A stretch of 64,000 bases of DNA from Burkholderiales bacterium. Lineage in GTDB: Bacteria; Pseudomonadota; Gammaproteobacteria; Burkholderiales; Ga0077523. The notes below the pieces were generated by a model. That model was not told the DNA's origin, did no database searches, and saw nothing but the letters and a program-made list of their open reading frames with translations. This document shows positions 9,313 to 19,011 of this stretch, in pieces (position 1 is the first letter of the stretch; each line of letters opens with the position of its first letter). The DNA is taken from NCBI GenBank assembly GCA_019747905.1, contig JAIEQG010000022.1:1-64000 (forward strand), written 5' to 3'. A program made the position numbers and the translations under genes.

Positions 9313-9966
9313 TCAACCCGGCCGTGCGGCGACCTGGGCGCTTGCGGACGCGGTACGGGTGCGTTCGCGCCAACGGAACGCGAGCCGCGCTCCCAGCAGC
9401 ACCGCGAGAACCAAAGCAAACACCAGCGGTTCGCGGATGTCCTTCTTCACCAGCCACAGGAAATGGATCACGCCGAGCGTACCGATGACGTACACCGCCC
9501 GGTGCAACCATTGCCAGCGCCGGGCGCCGAGCCGCTTGACCATCGCATTGGTGGACGTGGCCGCGAGCGGGATGAGCAGCACGAAGGCGGTGAAGCCGAC
9601 GGTGATGAACGGGCGCTTCACCACGTCCTTCACGATGGCGGCGAGATCGAAGAACTGGTCGAGCCAGATATAGGTGGTGAAGTGCAGGCTCGCGTAGAAG
9701 AAGGCGAACAACCCGAGCATTCGCCGCAGGCGCAGCAGCCACGGCATCGAGAGCAGTCGGCGCACGGGCGTCACCGTCAGCGTGATCATCAGGAACGTGA
9801 GGGTCCACCAGCCGGTTGCCCGGGTGATGTATTCGATCGGATTTGCCCCGAGCTGGTCGCGCCACGCGCGCAACGCCAGCAGGGCGAGCGGGATCAGGCA
9901 GGCGACGAACACCGCGGCCTTGATCCTGGCAACTTGGGTGGGATTGGGTTGGAAGGTCAAAGGCAA
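9313..9966 (-). CDS. msrQ: MsrQ, haem-binding membrane subunit of periplasmic methionine sulfoxide reductase
   Basis: 217-residue cytochrome b-type membrane protein of the ferric reductase-like transmembrane family (formerly YedZ). It passes electrons from the quinone pool to MsrP, which repairs oxidised methionine in periplasmic proteins. About six hydrophobic helices are visible, and haem-ligand histidines sit in FYASLHFTTYIW, WQWLHRAVY and GVIHFLW. The start appears to be TTG at 9966, although an internal start is possible. It lies downstream of msrP, but the two are separated by a 110-bp hairpin-forming repeat, unlike the close spacing usual in this operon. Confidence 0.92.
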   Translation of the reverse strand: MPLTFQPNPTQVARIKAAVFVACLIPLALLALRAWRDQLGANPIEYITRATGWWTLTFLMITLTVTPVRRLLSMPWLLRLRRMLGLFAFFYASLHFTTYIWLDQFFDLAAIVKDVVKRPFITVGFTAFVLLIPLAATSTNAMVKRLGARRWQWLHRAVYVIGTLGVIHFLWLVKKDIREPLVFALVLAVLLGARLAFRWRERTRTASASAQVAARPG

Positions 9967-9970
9967 ACTC

Positions 9971-10080
9971 GTTCACCACGAAGGACGCGAGGGGCACGAA
10001 GGTCCACGAAGCAAAATCAGAAAGCAGTTCCTTCGCCTTTCTTCGTGTCCTTCGTGTCCTTCGTGTCCTTCGTGTTTCAA
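9971..10080. repeat. Inverted array of 9-bp CCTTCGTG motifs (family B)
   Basis: The left side carries ACGAAGG motifs and the right side four CCTTCGTG motifs at 9-bp spacing, making a long imperfect inverted repeat of about 110 bp. It lies between msrP and msrQ. Similar elements are at about 12000-12082, 36119-36231 and 53797-53872. As RNA it would fold into a long hairpin between the two cistrons and could lower msrQ expression relative to msrP. Confidence 0.8.
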
Positions 10081-10085
10081 GCTGT

Positions 10086-11033
<948 letters not shown>

Positions 11034-11132
11034 GGGGGACCTTTCGTGCAGCGGTGCGCAGTTCGACCGGGGCGCTCCGCCGACGGTTCGTCTACGGAAC
11101 AGTCATTTTACGATCACGAAACTCTCTCGGAT

Positions 11133-11984
11133 TCAGTGCGACGCGACGAAGCGCGCGATTTCCTCGAGGATCGGCGGATCGGCGCGAAAGGGCCTCGCGA
11201 GCGCCGCGACGGTGCGACCGTGCCCGAGCCCCGGGTAGACGTGCTCCGTAACGGCAACGCCCGCCTCACGCATGCGCACAGCCAGGTGCTCGGAGTTGCG
11301 CGGCAGCACCCGGGTATCGGCAGCGCCCGTCATCAGCATGGCAGGCGGAGCGCCCGACGATACGTAGGCGATCGGCTGGGTCGCGGGCCATTGGTCGCGC
11401 GGCCCGAAGATGGTCTGGATCACCGGCGTCTTGATCGGCAGGAAATCGTACGGCCCCGAGAGGCCTATCCACCCGCGCAGCATCCGTTGCGGATCGAGCC
11501 CCACCTCGGCCAGCCAGCGCCCGTCCAGGGCCAGCATGGCCGCGTTGTAGGCACCGGCGGAGTGGCCCATCACGAACAGGCGAGCCGGATCTCCGCCGTA
11601 GCCGTCGGCATGATCGTGCACCCATCGAACGGCAGCAGCAGCATCACGCAGGAATTCCGGGTATCGCACTTCCGGATAGACACGGTAGTCGGGGACGACG
11701 GCAATGAACCCGCGCGACGCGAGCGCCTCGCCGGCGAACCGGTACTGCTCTCGGCTACCTTCCTGCCAACTGCCGCCGTAGAAGAACACGACGACCGGCA
11801 ACGGCGAGGCTGCGGATTCAGGCACGTAGACATCGAGCTTCTGACGCGGCAGCGCCCCGTACGCAATGCCCGCCTCACGGCGATAGCCCTCGGACGGCGT
11901 GGTGGCATTGAGCAGACCGAGCGGAGTGCAAGCGCTCAGCACGGCCAGGATTGCGACTGCGGTCAGAGCGACGAGGCTTCTCAT
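11133..11984 (-). CDS. Alpha/beta hydrolase (esterase), predicted lipoprotein
   Basis: About 283 residues. The start at ATG 11984 gives MRSLVALTAVAILAVLSAC, a lipoprotein signal with lipobox LSAC; the in-frame ATG at 12008 lies inside a repeat and is less likely. Hormone-sensitive-lipase/BD-FAE-like features: oxyanion segment FFYGGSWQEGS, nucleophile serine in GHSAG, and probable catalytic histidine in GLGHGRT. It is likely anchored in the envelope and hydrolyses an ester or carbamate. It lies downstream of mgtE on the same strand, separated by a family B repeat. Natural substrate unknown. Confidence 0.85.
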   Translation of the reverse strand: MRSLVALTAVAILAVLSACTPLGLLNATTPSEGYRREAGIAYGALPRQKLDVYVPESAASPLPVVVFFYGGSWQEGSREQYRFAGEALASRGFIAVVPDYRVYPEVRYPEFLRDAAAAVRWVHDHADGYGGDPARLFVMGHSAGAYNAAMLALDGRWLAEVGLDPQRMLRGWIGLSGPYDFLPIKTPVIQTIFGPRDQWPATQPIAYVSSGAPPAMLMTGAADTRVLPRNSEHLAVRMREAGVAVTEHVYPGLGHGRTVAALARPFRADPPILEEIARFVASH

Positions 11985-11999
11985 GCCGGGAAGAAAACC

Positions 12000-12082
12000 G
12001 TGAACCACGAAGGACGCGAAGGTTCGCGAAGAAAGGCGAAGGAACTGCTTCCTGGTCTTCCTTCGCTTCCTTCGTGTTGAAA
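12000..12082. repeat. Inverted CCTTCGTG-type repeat (family B)
   Basis: About 80 bp with ACGAAGGACGCGAAGG on the left and CCTTCGCTTCCTTCGTG on the right, separated by a diverged centre. It lies between mgtE and the lipoprotein esterase, just past the mgtE stop codon. It is a shorter relative of the elements at 9971 and 36119. Confidence 0.75.
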
Positions 12083-12093
12083 GAGGTTTGCCC

Positions 12094-13539
12094 CTAAACC
12101 AGGAACAGCGTCGCCAACCCCAGGAAGATGAAGAACCCGCCGCTGTCCGTGATGGCCGTGATCAGCACGCTCGAGCCCACCGCCGGATCGCGACCGAAGC
12201 GGTGCATCAGCATCGGGATGAACACGCCGAAGGACGCCGCCACCAGCAGATTCAGGGTCATCGCCGCCATCATCACGAGGCCCAGCGCCCAGCTGTGGTA
12301 TAGCAGCATCGCGAACACCCCGAAGATGCTGCCCCATACCAGACCGTTCAGCAGGCTGATCAGCAGCTCTTTCGTCAGCAGCGCCTTGGCATTGGCGCGC
12401 TGGATCTGCCCCAACGCCATGGCGCGCACGATCATCGTGATGGTCTGGTTGCCGGAGTTGCCGCCGATGCCGGCGACGATGGGCATCAGTGCCGCCAGCG
12501 CCACCAGCTTCTCGATGCTGCCCTCGAAGAGGCCGATGACGCGCGAGGCGATGAAGGCAGTCACGAGATTGATCGCGAGCCAGGTCCAGCGGTTCTGCGC
12601 CGACTTCCAGACCGAAGAAAAGATGTCCTCGTCTTCGCGCAGGCCGGCGAGGTTCAGCATCTCGCTGTCGGACTGGTCGCGGATGAAGTCCACCACCGCC
12701 GCCACCGTCACCCGGCCGACCAGTTGGCCGTGGTCGTCCACCACCGGCGCCGAGACCAGGTCGTAGCGCTCGAACGCCTGCGCCGCCTCCTCGGCGTCAT
12801 CGTGGGGCTTCAGGCGTACGGCGTCGACGAGCATCAGGTCGATCACCAGGCGATCCGGATCGGTCACCAGGACCCGTCCGATCGGCAGCACCCCCTGCAG
12901 GACTTCGTTACGGTCGACGACGAAGAGCTGGTCGGTGTGATCGGGCAGATCGTCGAGCCGGCGCAGGTAGCGCAGCACCACCTCGATGGTGACGTCCTCG
13001 CGCACCGTGACCATGTCGAAATCCATCAGCGCCCCGACCGAGTCCTCGGGGTAGGACATGGCGGCGCGCAGCTGCTCGCGCTCTTCCACCGACAGCGCCT
13101 GGAAGACGTCCTCGATGACCTCCTCGGGCAGGTCGGGTGCCAGGTCCGCGATCTCGTCGGTGTCGAGCTGCTCGGTGGCGGCGACCAGTTCCTCCGGTGC
13201 CATGTCCGCGATCAGGGTCGCGCGCACGGCGTCGGATGCCTCGAGCAGGATCTCGCCGTCGCGATCGGCCTTGACCAGGTTCCAGACGATCAGCCGCTCC
13301 TCGAGCGGCAGGGCTTCCAGGATGTAGGCGACGTCGGCCGGATGCAGCTCCGCGAGCTTCTGCTGCAGCTCGGCCAGGTTCTGCCGGTGGACCAGCGTTT
13401 CCACCAGTTCGTGCCTGGGCATGTCCTGTCGGTGGACGAGCTGCTCCACGAGGCGGTGCTTCTGCAGCAGGGCCATCACCTGCTGCAGGCTTTGCTGCAC
13501 GCTCTCCTGGGATTTGGCTTCGTCGACTTCCGGCGACAT
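12094..13539 (-). CDS. mgtE: MgtE family magnesium transporter
   Basis: 481 residues with the three MgtE parts in order. First is an N-terminal superhelical MgtE_N domain (to about 160) rich in acidic residues that sense cytosolic Mg2+. Next are paired CBS domains (about 160-285, including LMDFDMVTVREDVTIEVVL and VSAPVVDDHGQLVGRVT). Last is a C-terminal five-helix channel domain (about 310-481) containing the conserved GGNSGNQTITMIVRA selectivity region. It takes up Mg2+ and possibly Co2+. The N-terminal part is longer than in Thermus MgtE, as is common in proteobacteria. No Mg2+-sensing leader was recognised upstream. Confidence 0.95.
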   Translation of the reverse strand: MSPEVDEAKSQESVQQSLQQVMALLQKHRLVEQLVHRQDMPRHELVETLVHRQNLAELQQKLAELHPADVAYILEALPLEERLIVWNLVKADRDGEILLEASDAVRATLIADMAPEELVAATEQLDTDEIADLAPDLPEEVIEDVFQALSVEEREQLRAAMSYPEDSVGALMDFDMVTVREDVTIEVVLRYLRRLDDLPDHTDQLFVVDRNEVLQGVLPIGRVLVTDPDRLVIDLMLVDAVRLKPHDDAEEAAQAFERYDLVSAPVVDDHGQLVGRVTVAAVVDFIRDQSDSEMLNLAGLREDEDIFSSVWKSAQNRWTWLAINLVTAFIASRVIGLFEGSIEKLVALAALMPIVAGIGGNSGNQTITMIVRAMALGQIQRANAKALLTKELLISLLNGLVWGSIFGVFAMLLYHSWALGLVMMAAMTLNLLVAASFGVFIPMLMHRFGRDPAVGSSVLITAITDSGGFFIFLGLATLFLV

Positions 13540-13617
13540 CGGTGTGGTGCTCCGCGTGGCGGGTTTTCGGGCGGGGAAACCGCCGTATTGTATGGGTCGG
13601 CCCCCCTGCGGTACACG

Positions 13618-13653
13618 GAAAAAGGGCGGGAAAGCCCCCGGCTCCCCCGCCCT
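13618..13653 (-). terminator. Rho-independent terminator downstream of the NTF2-like gene
   Basis: Read on the minus strand: GC-rich arms AGGGCGGG and CCCGCCCT around a short loop, followed directly by TTTTTCC. It lies between the stop of the 13727-14191 gene and the mgtE start, so it would separate the two transcription units. Confidence 0.7.
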
Positions 13654-13726
13654 CGTCCGACAGTACTGCTCTTGCTGGTGGCGCCGAGGCTCTCGCTAGC
13701 GAGAACGCCTGTGCCGCGTCCGGCGT

Positions 13727-14191
13727 TTACTGCTTCGGCGGCACCCGTGTCGCCTGCCAGGAGATGAACTGCAGCTGGCCCTTGCGCTTTGCCCAGATGG
13801 CGTGGAAGCGCAGTTCCACCGCGACGTCCTTGCCCTTGATGGTCACGTCGTAGTTCGCGTGGCCCGAGAGGATGGCGATGCAGCCGTAGGTGCGCACCGT
13901 GACGTCGTCGCGCTTCATCACCCGGTAGTGCACTTCACCGGATCGGATCAGTTCGATGTAGCTCGCCTTGGTATCGACCAGCGTGGAGGAATGGATGTAG
14001 ACGAGGTCGTCGCCAAGCAGCCGTTCCATCGCGGCGAAGTCCTCGGTGGTCTGCGCGGCATAGCGCGCATCCTCGGCCGCGACCGCCTCGGCGGCCGTCA
14101 CTGCTTCGGTGCAGTCGGCCGCCCCCGCCGTGCCGCTCGCTACGATGCCCAGAATGGCCCAGCCGAACAGCAATCCCGCGATGCTTCTCAT
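13727..14191 (-). CDS. Exported NTF2-like/SnoaL-type (DUF4440) protein
   Basis: 154 residues. The N-terminal signal peptide is about 24 residues, ending near GTAGAA. The remainder looks like the NTF2-like superfamily (DUF4440): helices with DARYAAQTTEDFAAMERLLGDD, then beta strands LVYIHSS, YRVMKRDDVTVRTYG and VELRFHAIWAK. Members are small ligand-binding or catalytic cone folds with many different roles, so no function is assigned. It is followed by an intrinsic terminator. The gene upstream on the same strand is another exported hypothetical protein, 33 bases away. Confidence 0.75.
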   Translation of the reverse strand: MRSIAGLLFGWAILGIVASGTAGAADCTEAVTAAEAVAAEDARYAAQTTEDFAAMERLLGDDLVYIHSSTLVDTKASYIELIRSGEVHYRVMKRDDVTVRTYGCIAILSGHANYDVTIKGKDVAVELRFHAIWAKRKGQLQFISWQATRVPPKQ

Positions 14192-14224
14192 GTCCCCCTC
14201 CTGTCGTGATCGTGGTTTCGGGTA

Positions 14225-15046
14225 TCAGTCCTGCAAGGTCAGCACCGCGAACGGCTTGCGTTCGCAGCGCACGTTCTTTGGCTCCGTGCCGGCCGCATCG
14301 AAGAGATGCAGCTTGTCGCCCTTCCACCCGAACCCGTAGCGCTTCTTGCCGCCCGGTGCCTTGTCGTCCGGCGTGTCGAAATAGTCACAGGCTGCACCTT
14401 CGGCCGCGAGCGACACCTCGTACTCGAACTTCCTGTCGGGAAACGTCGCCTCGCCTGCCTCGGTGAACTCGTAGGTGCGCCCCTTCTCGTCGGCGTACTT
14501 GCCGGCGATGACAGCGCGGTTGACGAACACGACCAGCCCTTCCGCCACGCGCACGAAGTTGCGGAAGCGGCGCTTCGCGAAGGTCGGATCCGCGATCGCC
14601 AGGGTGTCGAACCGCCCCTGGACTCCCCGCTCGCCCTGGAACGGAATGTAGGTTGCATCGGCCGACGACACGATGCCGCGGTCGTCGTCGGCAACCACCA
14701 TGCGATACGAACCGGGCTTGCCAGCGGGCTCGATGTCGATCACGCGCTGCAGCACCGCCTTGGAGAAGTCGGTACGCATGATGGGATAGCTGCGGTCCTC
14801 CTTCTGGATCTTGATGGCGAGCGGAGCGGCCTTGCGCGCCGCCGCGTGCGGCTGCCGGGTCACCCGCAGTGCGTCCATATAGTCCTGGGGCAGCCAGACG
14901 CCCTCGATGTCCTTCACGAACACCCGGTCTTTCTGCTTGGCCGACTTGGGTTTCTCCGCGGGCGGCTTGGCCGGATCGGGTTGCTGTGCCAGTGCCGGGC
15001 TGGCGAGAACAAATGCGCAAAGAAAGGAGCAGACAAGACGGATCAT
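14225..15046 (-). CDS. Exported hypothetical protein, 273 residues
   Basis: Signal peptide MIRLVCSFLCAFVLASPALA, followed by a Lys/Pro-rich linker (about residues 22-42) and a soluble domain beginning DIEGVWLPQDYMDALRVTRQP. The segment starting at about 44 resembles lipocalin-like stress proteins in outline (D-EGVW), but I do not recognise the family. Cysteines are few. It is probably co-transcribed with the downstream NTF2-like exported protein. Function unknown. Confidence 0.65.
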   Translation of the reverse strand: MIRLVCSFLCAFVLASPALAQQPDPAKPPAEKPKSAKQKDRVFVKDIEGVWLPQDYMDALRVTRQPHAAARKAAPLAIKIQKEDRSYPIMRTDFSKAVLQRVIDIEPAGKPGSYRMVVADDDRGIVSSADATYIPFQGERGVQGRFDTLAIADPTFAKRRFRNFVRVAEGLVVFVNRAVIAGKYADEKGRTYEFTEAGEATFPDRKFEYEVSLAAEGAACDYFDTPDDKAPGGKKRYGFGWKGDKLHLFDAAGTEPKNVRCERKPFAVLTLQD

Positions 15047-15170
15047 GGGCTTCGATGAATCGTGGTGGGACTGGGCGCCGGCCCGAGGTTGACCTCGCGG
15101 CCGGCGCGCGGCCCGCGATCATACCCTCGAATATTCCTCGACCGCCGACCCGTGCGTCTCAGCCCTTGCC

Positions 15171-15239
15171 GGGCCGCCCCAAGAGGGCTGGCCCCCGCGG
15201 GGGGGAGAGGCCGCAGGCCTAGCGTGGGATTCAACCTCA
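15171..15239. repeat. GC-rich palindromic repeat (family A-like variant)
   Basis: GGGCCGCCCC, AGGGCTGGCCC, a run of C/G and GCCGCAGGCC occur in the same order as at about 41385-41460, with a partial match at 55709-55758. It ends at the stop codon of the amidase gene. The three sites share the block AGGCCGC-GGCC and closely follow gene ends. Confidence 0.6.
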
Positions 15240-16649
15240 GGTCGCCGCGGCCGGACGCCGAGCGGCGAAGCGCGTGGCCTGCTCGAAGGCATGGGCCACC
15301 TGCAGCACACCGAAATCGTCGAGATAGCGCCCGACAATCTGCAAACCCACCGGCAACCCATCACGGCTGAAGCCGGCCGGGACGGAAATCGCTGGCAGGG
15401 TCGTGGCGGAGATGCGATAGCACGAGCGCATCCACTCGATGTAGCTGGCGAGCGGCTTGCCATCGATCGCCATCGGGTACTCCGTGTTCACGTCGAAGGG
15501 CAGGACCTGTACCACCGGACACACGAGATAGTCCCAGCGCTCGAAGAACGCGCGCATGCGAGCAAAGAGCTCGGTCCGCTTGCGCTCGGCGCGCGCCACC
15601 TGCGAACCGGAGAGGCGCTGACCCTCCTCGATGTTCCAGATCACCGTCTGTTTGAGCTGCGAGCGTTTGGTGCGCAGCAAGTCCCCGTGGGAGAGATCGA
15701 AGTTCCAGGCGCGCAGCACTTCGAAGATCTCGTCGGCATCGGTGAGGTCCGGTGTGGCCGGTTCCACGACGCAGCCCAGGTCTGCGAACGCCGGCATTGC
15801 GCGCTCCAGGGTCTCGAGCACTTCACCCTCGATCGGCAGTCCGCCGAGGTCGCGACTCCAGGCGATGCGCACGCCCTTCATGTCGCGCGCGAGAGGTCGG
15901 GCAAACCTTTCTCCCGTTTCATGAACCGAAATCGGACAGCGCCGATCCGGCCCGGCGACGGCAGACAGCATGAGCGCGACGTCCTCGACGCTGCGCGCCA
16001 TGGGTCCGACCACCGGCAGGGAAAACCAGGCGTTGAAGGTGGGCCAGCTCGGAACGCGCCCCGGCGTGGGGCGGAAACCGACCACGTTGCAGAAGCTGGC
16101 GGGATTGCGCAGCGACCCGCCGAAGTCGGATCCGTCGGCGATGGGCACCATGCCGCACGCGAGTGCCACGGCAGCACCACCGCTCGAGCCGCCGCAAGTG
16201 CGCTCGAGATTCCACGGGTTGCGCGTCGCCCCGAACACGGTGTTGAACGTCTGCGAGCCGGCACCGAACTCCGGCGTGTTGGTCTTGCCGACCATGACCG
16301 CCCCCGCCGCGCGCAGCCGCTCGACGATGATCGCGTCGGTGTCGGGCACGAAATCGCGAAACAGCGGCGAGCCGAACGTGGTGCGGACTCCCTGGGTGAC
16401 CGCGAGATCCTTGTGCGCCACGGGCAGGCCGGCGAGCGGACCGCAATCCTCGCCACGCGCGAGCCGTGCATCGATCGCGCGGGCCGCGGTTTCGGCCTGC
16501 TCGAAGGTTCGAGTGACCATCGCGTTGACGGCCGGGTCGACCCGTTCGATCTGCTGCACGTGGGCCCGCAGCACTTCGACTGCCGACAGCTCGCGCGCAC
16601 GGATGCGCCGCGCGAGCTCGGCCGCGCTGGTGAAACACAATTCGTTCAT
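15237..16649 (-). CDS. Amidase (amidase signature family)
   Basis: 470 residues from ATG 16649 (MNELCFTSAAELARR); the open frame runs further upstream through the next gene and is not used. The amidase-signature Ser-cisSer-Lys triad is visible: the lysine in LPVAHKDLAVTQG, and the Gly/Ser-rich segment TCGGSSGGAAVALACG followed by DGSDFGGSLRNPASFC. The C-terminal part contains PAISVPAGFSRDGLPVGLQI, typical of GatA-like amidases acting on small amides. Its ATG overlaps the stop of the upstream DUF486 gene by 4 bases, so translation is probably coupled. Substrate unknown. Confidence 0.92.
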   Translation of the reverse strand: MNELCFTSAAELARRIRARELSAVEVLRAHVQQIERVDPAVNAMVTRTFEQAETAARAIDARLARGEDCGPLAGLPVAHKDLAVTQGVRTTFGSPLFRDFVPDTDAIIVERLRAAGAVMVGKTNTPEFGAGSQTFNTVFGATRNPWNLERTCGGSSGGAAVALACGMVPIADGSDFGGSLRNPASFCNVVGFRPTPGRVPSWPTFNAWFSLPVVGPMARSVEDVALMLSAVAGPDRRCPISVHETGERFARPLARDMKGVRIAWSRDLGGLPIEGEVLETLERAMPAFADLGCVVEPATPDLTDADEIFEVLRAWNFDLSHGDLLRTKRSQLKQTVIWNIEEGQRLSGSQVARAERKRTELFARMRAFFERWDYLVCPVVQVLPFDVNTEYPMAIDGKPLASYIEWMRSCYRISATTLPAISVPAGFSRDGLPVGLQIVGRYLDDFGVLQVAHAFEQATRFAARRPAAAT

Positions 16650-17008
16650 GGTCCGGTACGGAAAATGAAGTAGACCGCACCCAGGATGCACAGCGCGGCC
16701 CAGAGATAGTCCAGCTTGAGCGGCTGGTGCATGTAGAACATCGCGAACGGGACGAACACCGACAGTGTGATGACCTCCTGCAGGATCTTGAGCTGCGGCA
16801 GCGACAGCGTCGTGTAGCCGATGCGGTTCGCCGGCACCTGCAGCAGGTACTCGAACAGCGCGATGCCCCAGGACACGAGTGCTGCGATGATCCAGGGTTT
16901 GTGTGCGAGATTCTTCAGGTGGGCGTACCACGCGAAGGTCATGAACACGTTGGACGCCGTGAGCAGCAGGATGGTCTGCAGGATCGGAGGCAGGGCGAGT
17001 GCTGGCAT
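16646..17008 (-). CDS. DUF486/DMT-like small membrane protein
   Basis: 120 residues with four hydrophobic helices (for example ILQTILLLTASNVFMTFAWYAHL and YLWAALCILGAVYFIF). Length and the segment FEYLLQVPANRIGY fit the DUF486 family, short relatives of drug/metabolite transporters that act as dimers. The stop overlaps the amidase start, so the pair is likely one operon. It may export or import a compound linked to the amidase, but no evidence shows which. Confidence 0.85.
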   Translation of the reverse strand: MPALALPPILQTILLLTASNVFMTFAWYAHLKNLAHKPWIIAALVSWGIALFEYLLQVPANRIGYTTLSLPQLKILQEVITLSVFVPFAMFYMHQPLKLDYLWAALCILGAVYFIFRTGP

Positions 17009-17020
17009 GGATCGACAGGG

Positions 17021-17473
17021 TCAGGTGGTCGGGGAAACACCGCGGGCCATCAGAACGGCGGCCAGCGGCATCAGGGCAAACAGGAACAGTTCGAGCGCGA
17101 TCAGGCGCCGCACCCGCCCGATATCCTTGCCGGACAGCACGCGCGCCTCACCTTCCCGCAACGCGCGGTTCCACCGCAGGAACTGCATGGTGGGCACGAT
17201 CGAGATCAGGCCGATCGCGACGAACAAGGCGATCTTCACGTAGAAGAGCGGATTCCCGAGGTAGAAACCGGCGCCCTTGGCTAGCCATCCGAACCGGATG
17301 ACGCCCGTGGCCAGCACGGCCAGCGCGGCGACCATGTAGCCCACGTCGATACGGACCAGCAGCCGCACGTGACCTGGCTGCAAGTGCTCGTTGCACAGGA
17401 AAAACTCGGCGGCGAGCAGACCTGCGAGCGCCAGGATCGACACGAAGTGCAGGTAGGCGAACGATGCTTCCAC
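17021..17473 (-). CDS. DUF2214-like membrane protein
   Basis: About 150 residues with four to five hydrophobic helices: FAYLHFVSILALAGLLAAEFFL, VGYMVAALAVLATGVI, FYVKIALFVAIGLISIVP and LELFLFALMPLAAVLMARG. The histidine in the first helix and overall length fit the DUF2214 (YtvB-like) family of uncharacterised membrane proteins. The start is uncertain: GTG at 17473 (VEASFAYLHF) is preferred because the upstream ATG at 17530 would add a charged, unlikely leader. It lies 12 bases upstream of the DUF486 gene on the same strand, so it is probably first in that operon. Confidence 0.7.
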   Translation of the reverse strand: MEASFAYLHFVSILALAGLLAAEFFLCNEHLQPGHVRLLVRIDVGYMVAALAVLATGVIRFGWLAKGAGFYLGNPLFYVKIALFVAIGLISIVPTMQFLRWNRALREGEARVLSGKDIGRVRRLIALELFLFALMPLAAVLMARGVSPTT

Positions 17474-17608
17474 GGCGCCGATGATACCTGCCCGCTTCGG
17501 GCCCGACCGGCCACATCCGCGATATTTCACGCCGCATTCACACCTGGCGGAATGCCGCGTTCACGGGCGCCCGGATGATGGCATCCATCACTTCAGGAGG
17601 AACCCATC

Positions 17609-17932
17609 ATGCAAACCCTTGCCGTCGCTGCCGGCCAGACCGGCCACCTCGACCTCGGACAGACCGACGTCGCCACCATCACCCGGCCCGCCGGCGTGCG
17701 CCTTACCTGCACTTCAGGCGCTGCCTGGATCACGCAGGGCAACGAATCGCGCGACCTGGTGCTCTACGCAGGACAGGTGTTGACACTCGATCGGCGCAAG
17801 CCGGTCTACGTCTCGGCGCTCAACCGCTGCACCTTGCGCGTTGACGGTCCCGCCCCCGAGCCCTCCGCATGGTCACGCAGCACGGCGACGGTCGCCGCGT
17901 GGCTGCAGCGGTCGGCCAGCGTCACCGCCTGA
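17609..17932 (+). CDS. DUF2917 domain protein
   Basis: 107 residues, with AGGAGGAACCC immediately before the ATG, one of the best ribosome binding sites in the window. The central part (RLTCTSGAAWITQGNESRDLVLYAGQ) is the DUF2917 core, a small cupin-like beta fold found mainly in betaproteobacteria. Function is not established for the family. No signal peptide. The gene is isolated on the plus strand, with a degraded fragment after it. Confidence 0.75.
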   Translation: MQTLAVAAGQTGHLDLGQTDVATITRPAGVRLTCTSGAAWITQGNESRDLVLYAGQVLTLDRRKPVYVSALNRCTLRVDGPAPEPSAWSRSTATVAAWLQRSASVTA

Positions 17933-17943
17933 GCGAGCCCGCC

Positions 17944-18198
17944 ATGCATTCCGAGCTGGCGGCACAGCACGCGGCGCTCGAAGCGCTCGCGGACCCGATA
18001 ACGCCGTTGCCCTCGGCCGCGCCGGTGAAGACCCGTACCGGCATGGCGTGGCCGCCGCGTCTGGACGCTGTGAACTTCCTCCGCGGCCTGGCGATGGCCG
18101 TCATGGTGCGGGCTCGCGTCTGGCACCTTCGCGGCGCCGGCACACCCGGGTCGATCCGTCGTCGGTCCGGCTTCGGAAAGCCACGGCGCAAGGCCTGA
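17944..18198 (+). pseudogene. Possible remnant of a DUF1624-type acyltransferase membrane protein
   Basis: An open frame of 84 residues contains RLDAVNFLRGLAMAVMV, closely like the conserved first helix of DUF1624/HGSNAT-type proteins (usual pattern R-D-LRG--M--M-LDH). The match stops there; the expected LDH and all later helices are missing, and the remainder is Arg/Gly-rich. Such proteins normally have about 370 residues. I read it as the N-terminal stub of a deleted gene. It could instead be a short real gene. Confidence 0.4.
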
Positions 18199-18227
18199 CA
18201 GCTCACCGACTTCCCGCGCCGATACCC

Positions 18228-18992
18228 ATGAATGCGACATCTCCAGTCGAATACGACCGCATCGCCGAGTTGTACGACCGCTACGTCACGGCCGACCACG
18301 ACGTGGCGTTCTTCATCGCTGCCCTCGGACTGGCGCGCGGCGGGGAAGTGGTCGAACTGACCGCCGGCACGGGCCGCCTTTCGATCCCGCTGATCGAGGC
18401 CGGCGCCCGGCTCACCTGCGTCGACCTGTCGCCGAAGATGCTCGACGTCCTGCGGCGCAAGCTGGTCGCCCGCGACCTCGACGCCAAAGTGCTTTGCCGG
18501 AACGTATGCCGGCTCGATCTGCCGTCGCGCTACGCGCTCGCGCTGATGCCGTTCCAGGCCTTCATGGAAATCGTCGACGAAGCCGAGCAACGCGCGACCT
18601 TGCGCTCCGTGTTCGCCTGTCTCGAACCGGGCGGCCATTTCATCTGCACGCTGCACAATCCCGCCGTCCGCCGGCAGCAGGTGGATGGCACGGTGCGAGC
18701 CGCGGGTGCCTTCCCTTCCTACGATGGGACGCTCGTGGTGTCGGGCGCCGAGGTGGGTGGCGACCCCATCGTGGTGCGCTCGCAGTTCTTCGAGTCGTTC
18801 GGCCTGGACGGAGAGCTGCGCTGGAAGCGGCTGCTGTCGTTGCGCTTCGCCCTCATCGGGCGCGACACGTTCGAGCGCATGGCAATGGACGCCGGATTTC
18901 GTGTCGCCAGGCTGACGGGCGACTACGCGGGCGGGCCGTTTCGACCGGAGTCGAGTCCGGTGATGATCTGGACGCTCGAGCGACCGGTTTGA
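18228..18992 (+). CDS. Class I SAM-dependent methyltransferase
   Basis: 254 residues from ATG 18228 (MNATSPVEYDRIAELYDRY). The SAM-binding motif is EVVELTAGTGRLSIPLIEAG, then motif II LTCVDLSPKMLDVL, then the strand LALMPFQAFMEI. The layout is that of Methyltransf_25-type small-molecule methyltransferases. The Asp/Glu in motif II and the aromatic residue in ELYDRY fit the family. It stands alone between the gene remnant and a convergent peptidase gene. Substrate unknown. Confidence 0.85.
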   Translation: MNATSPVEYDRIAELYDRYVTADHDVAFFIAALGLARGGEVVELTAGTGRLSIPLIEAGARLTCVDLSPKMLDVLRRKLVARDLDAKVLCRNVCRLDLPSRYALALMPFQAFMEIVDEAEQRATLRSVFACLEPGGHFICTLHNPAVRRQQVDGTVRAAGAFPSYDGTLVVSGAEVGGDPIVVRSQFFESFGLDGELRWKRLLSLRFALIGRDTFERMAMDAGFRVARLTGDYAGGPFRPESSPVMIWTLERPV

Positions 18993-19011
18993 TCGCGACG
19001 CAAGCGGCGTG

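Noticed and set aside
15237-16931. Longer amidase of 564 residues starting at 16931
   Set aside because: The extra N-terminal part is the out-of-frame shadow of the DUF486 gene; the amidase starts at MNELCF with a 4-base overlap.
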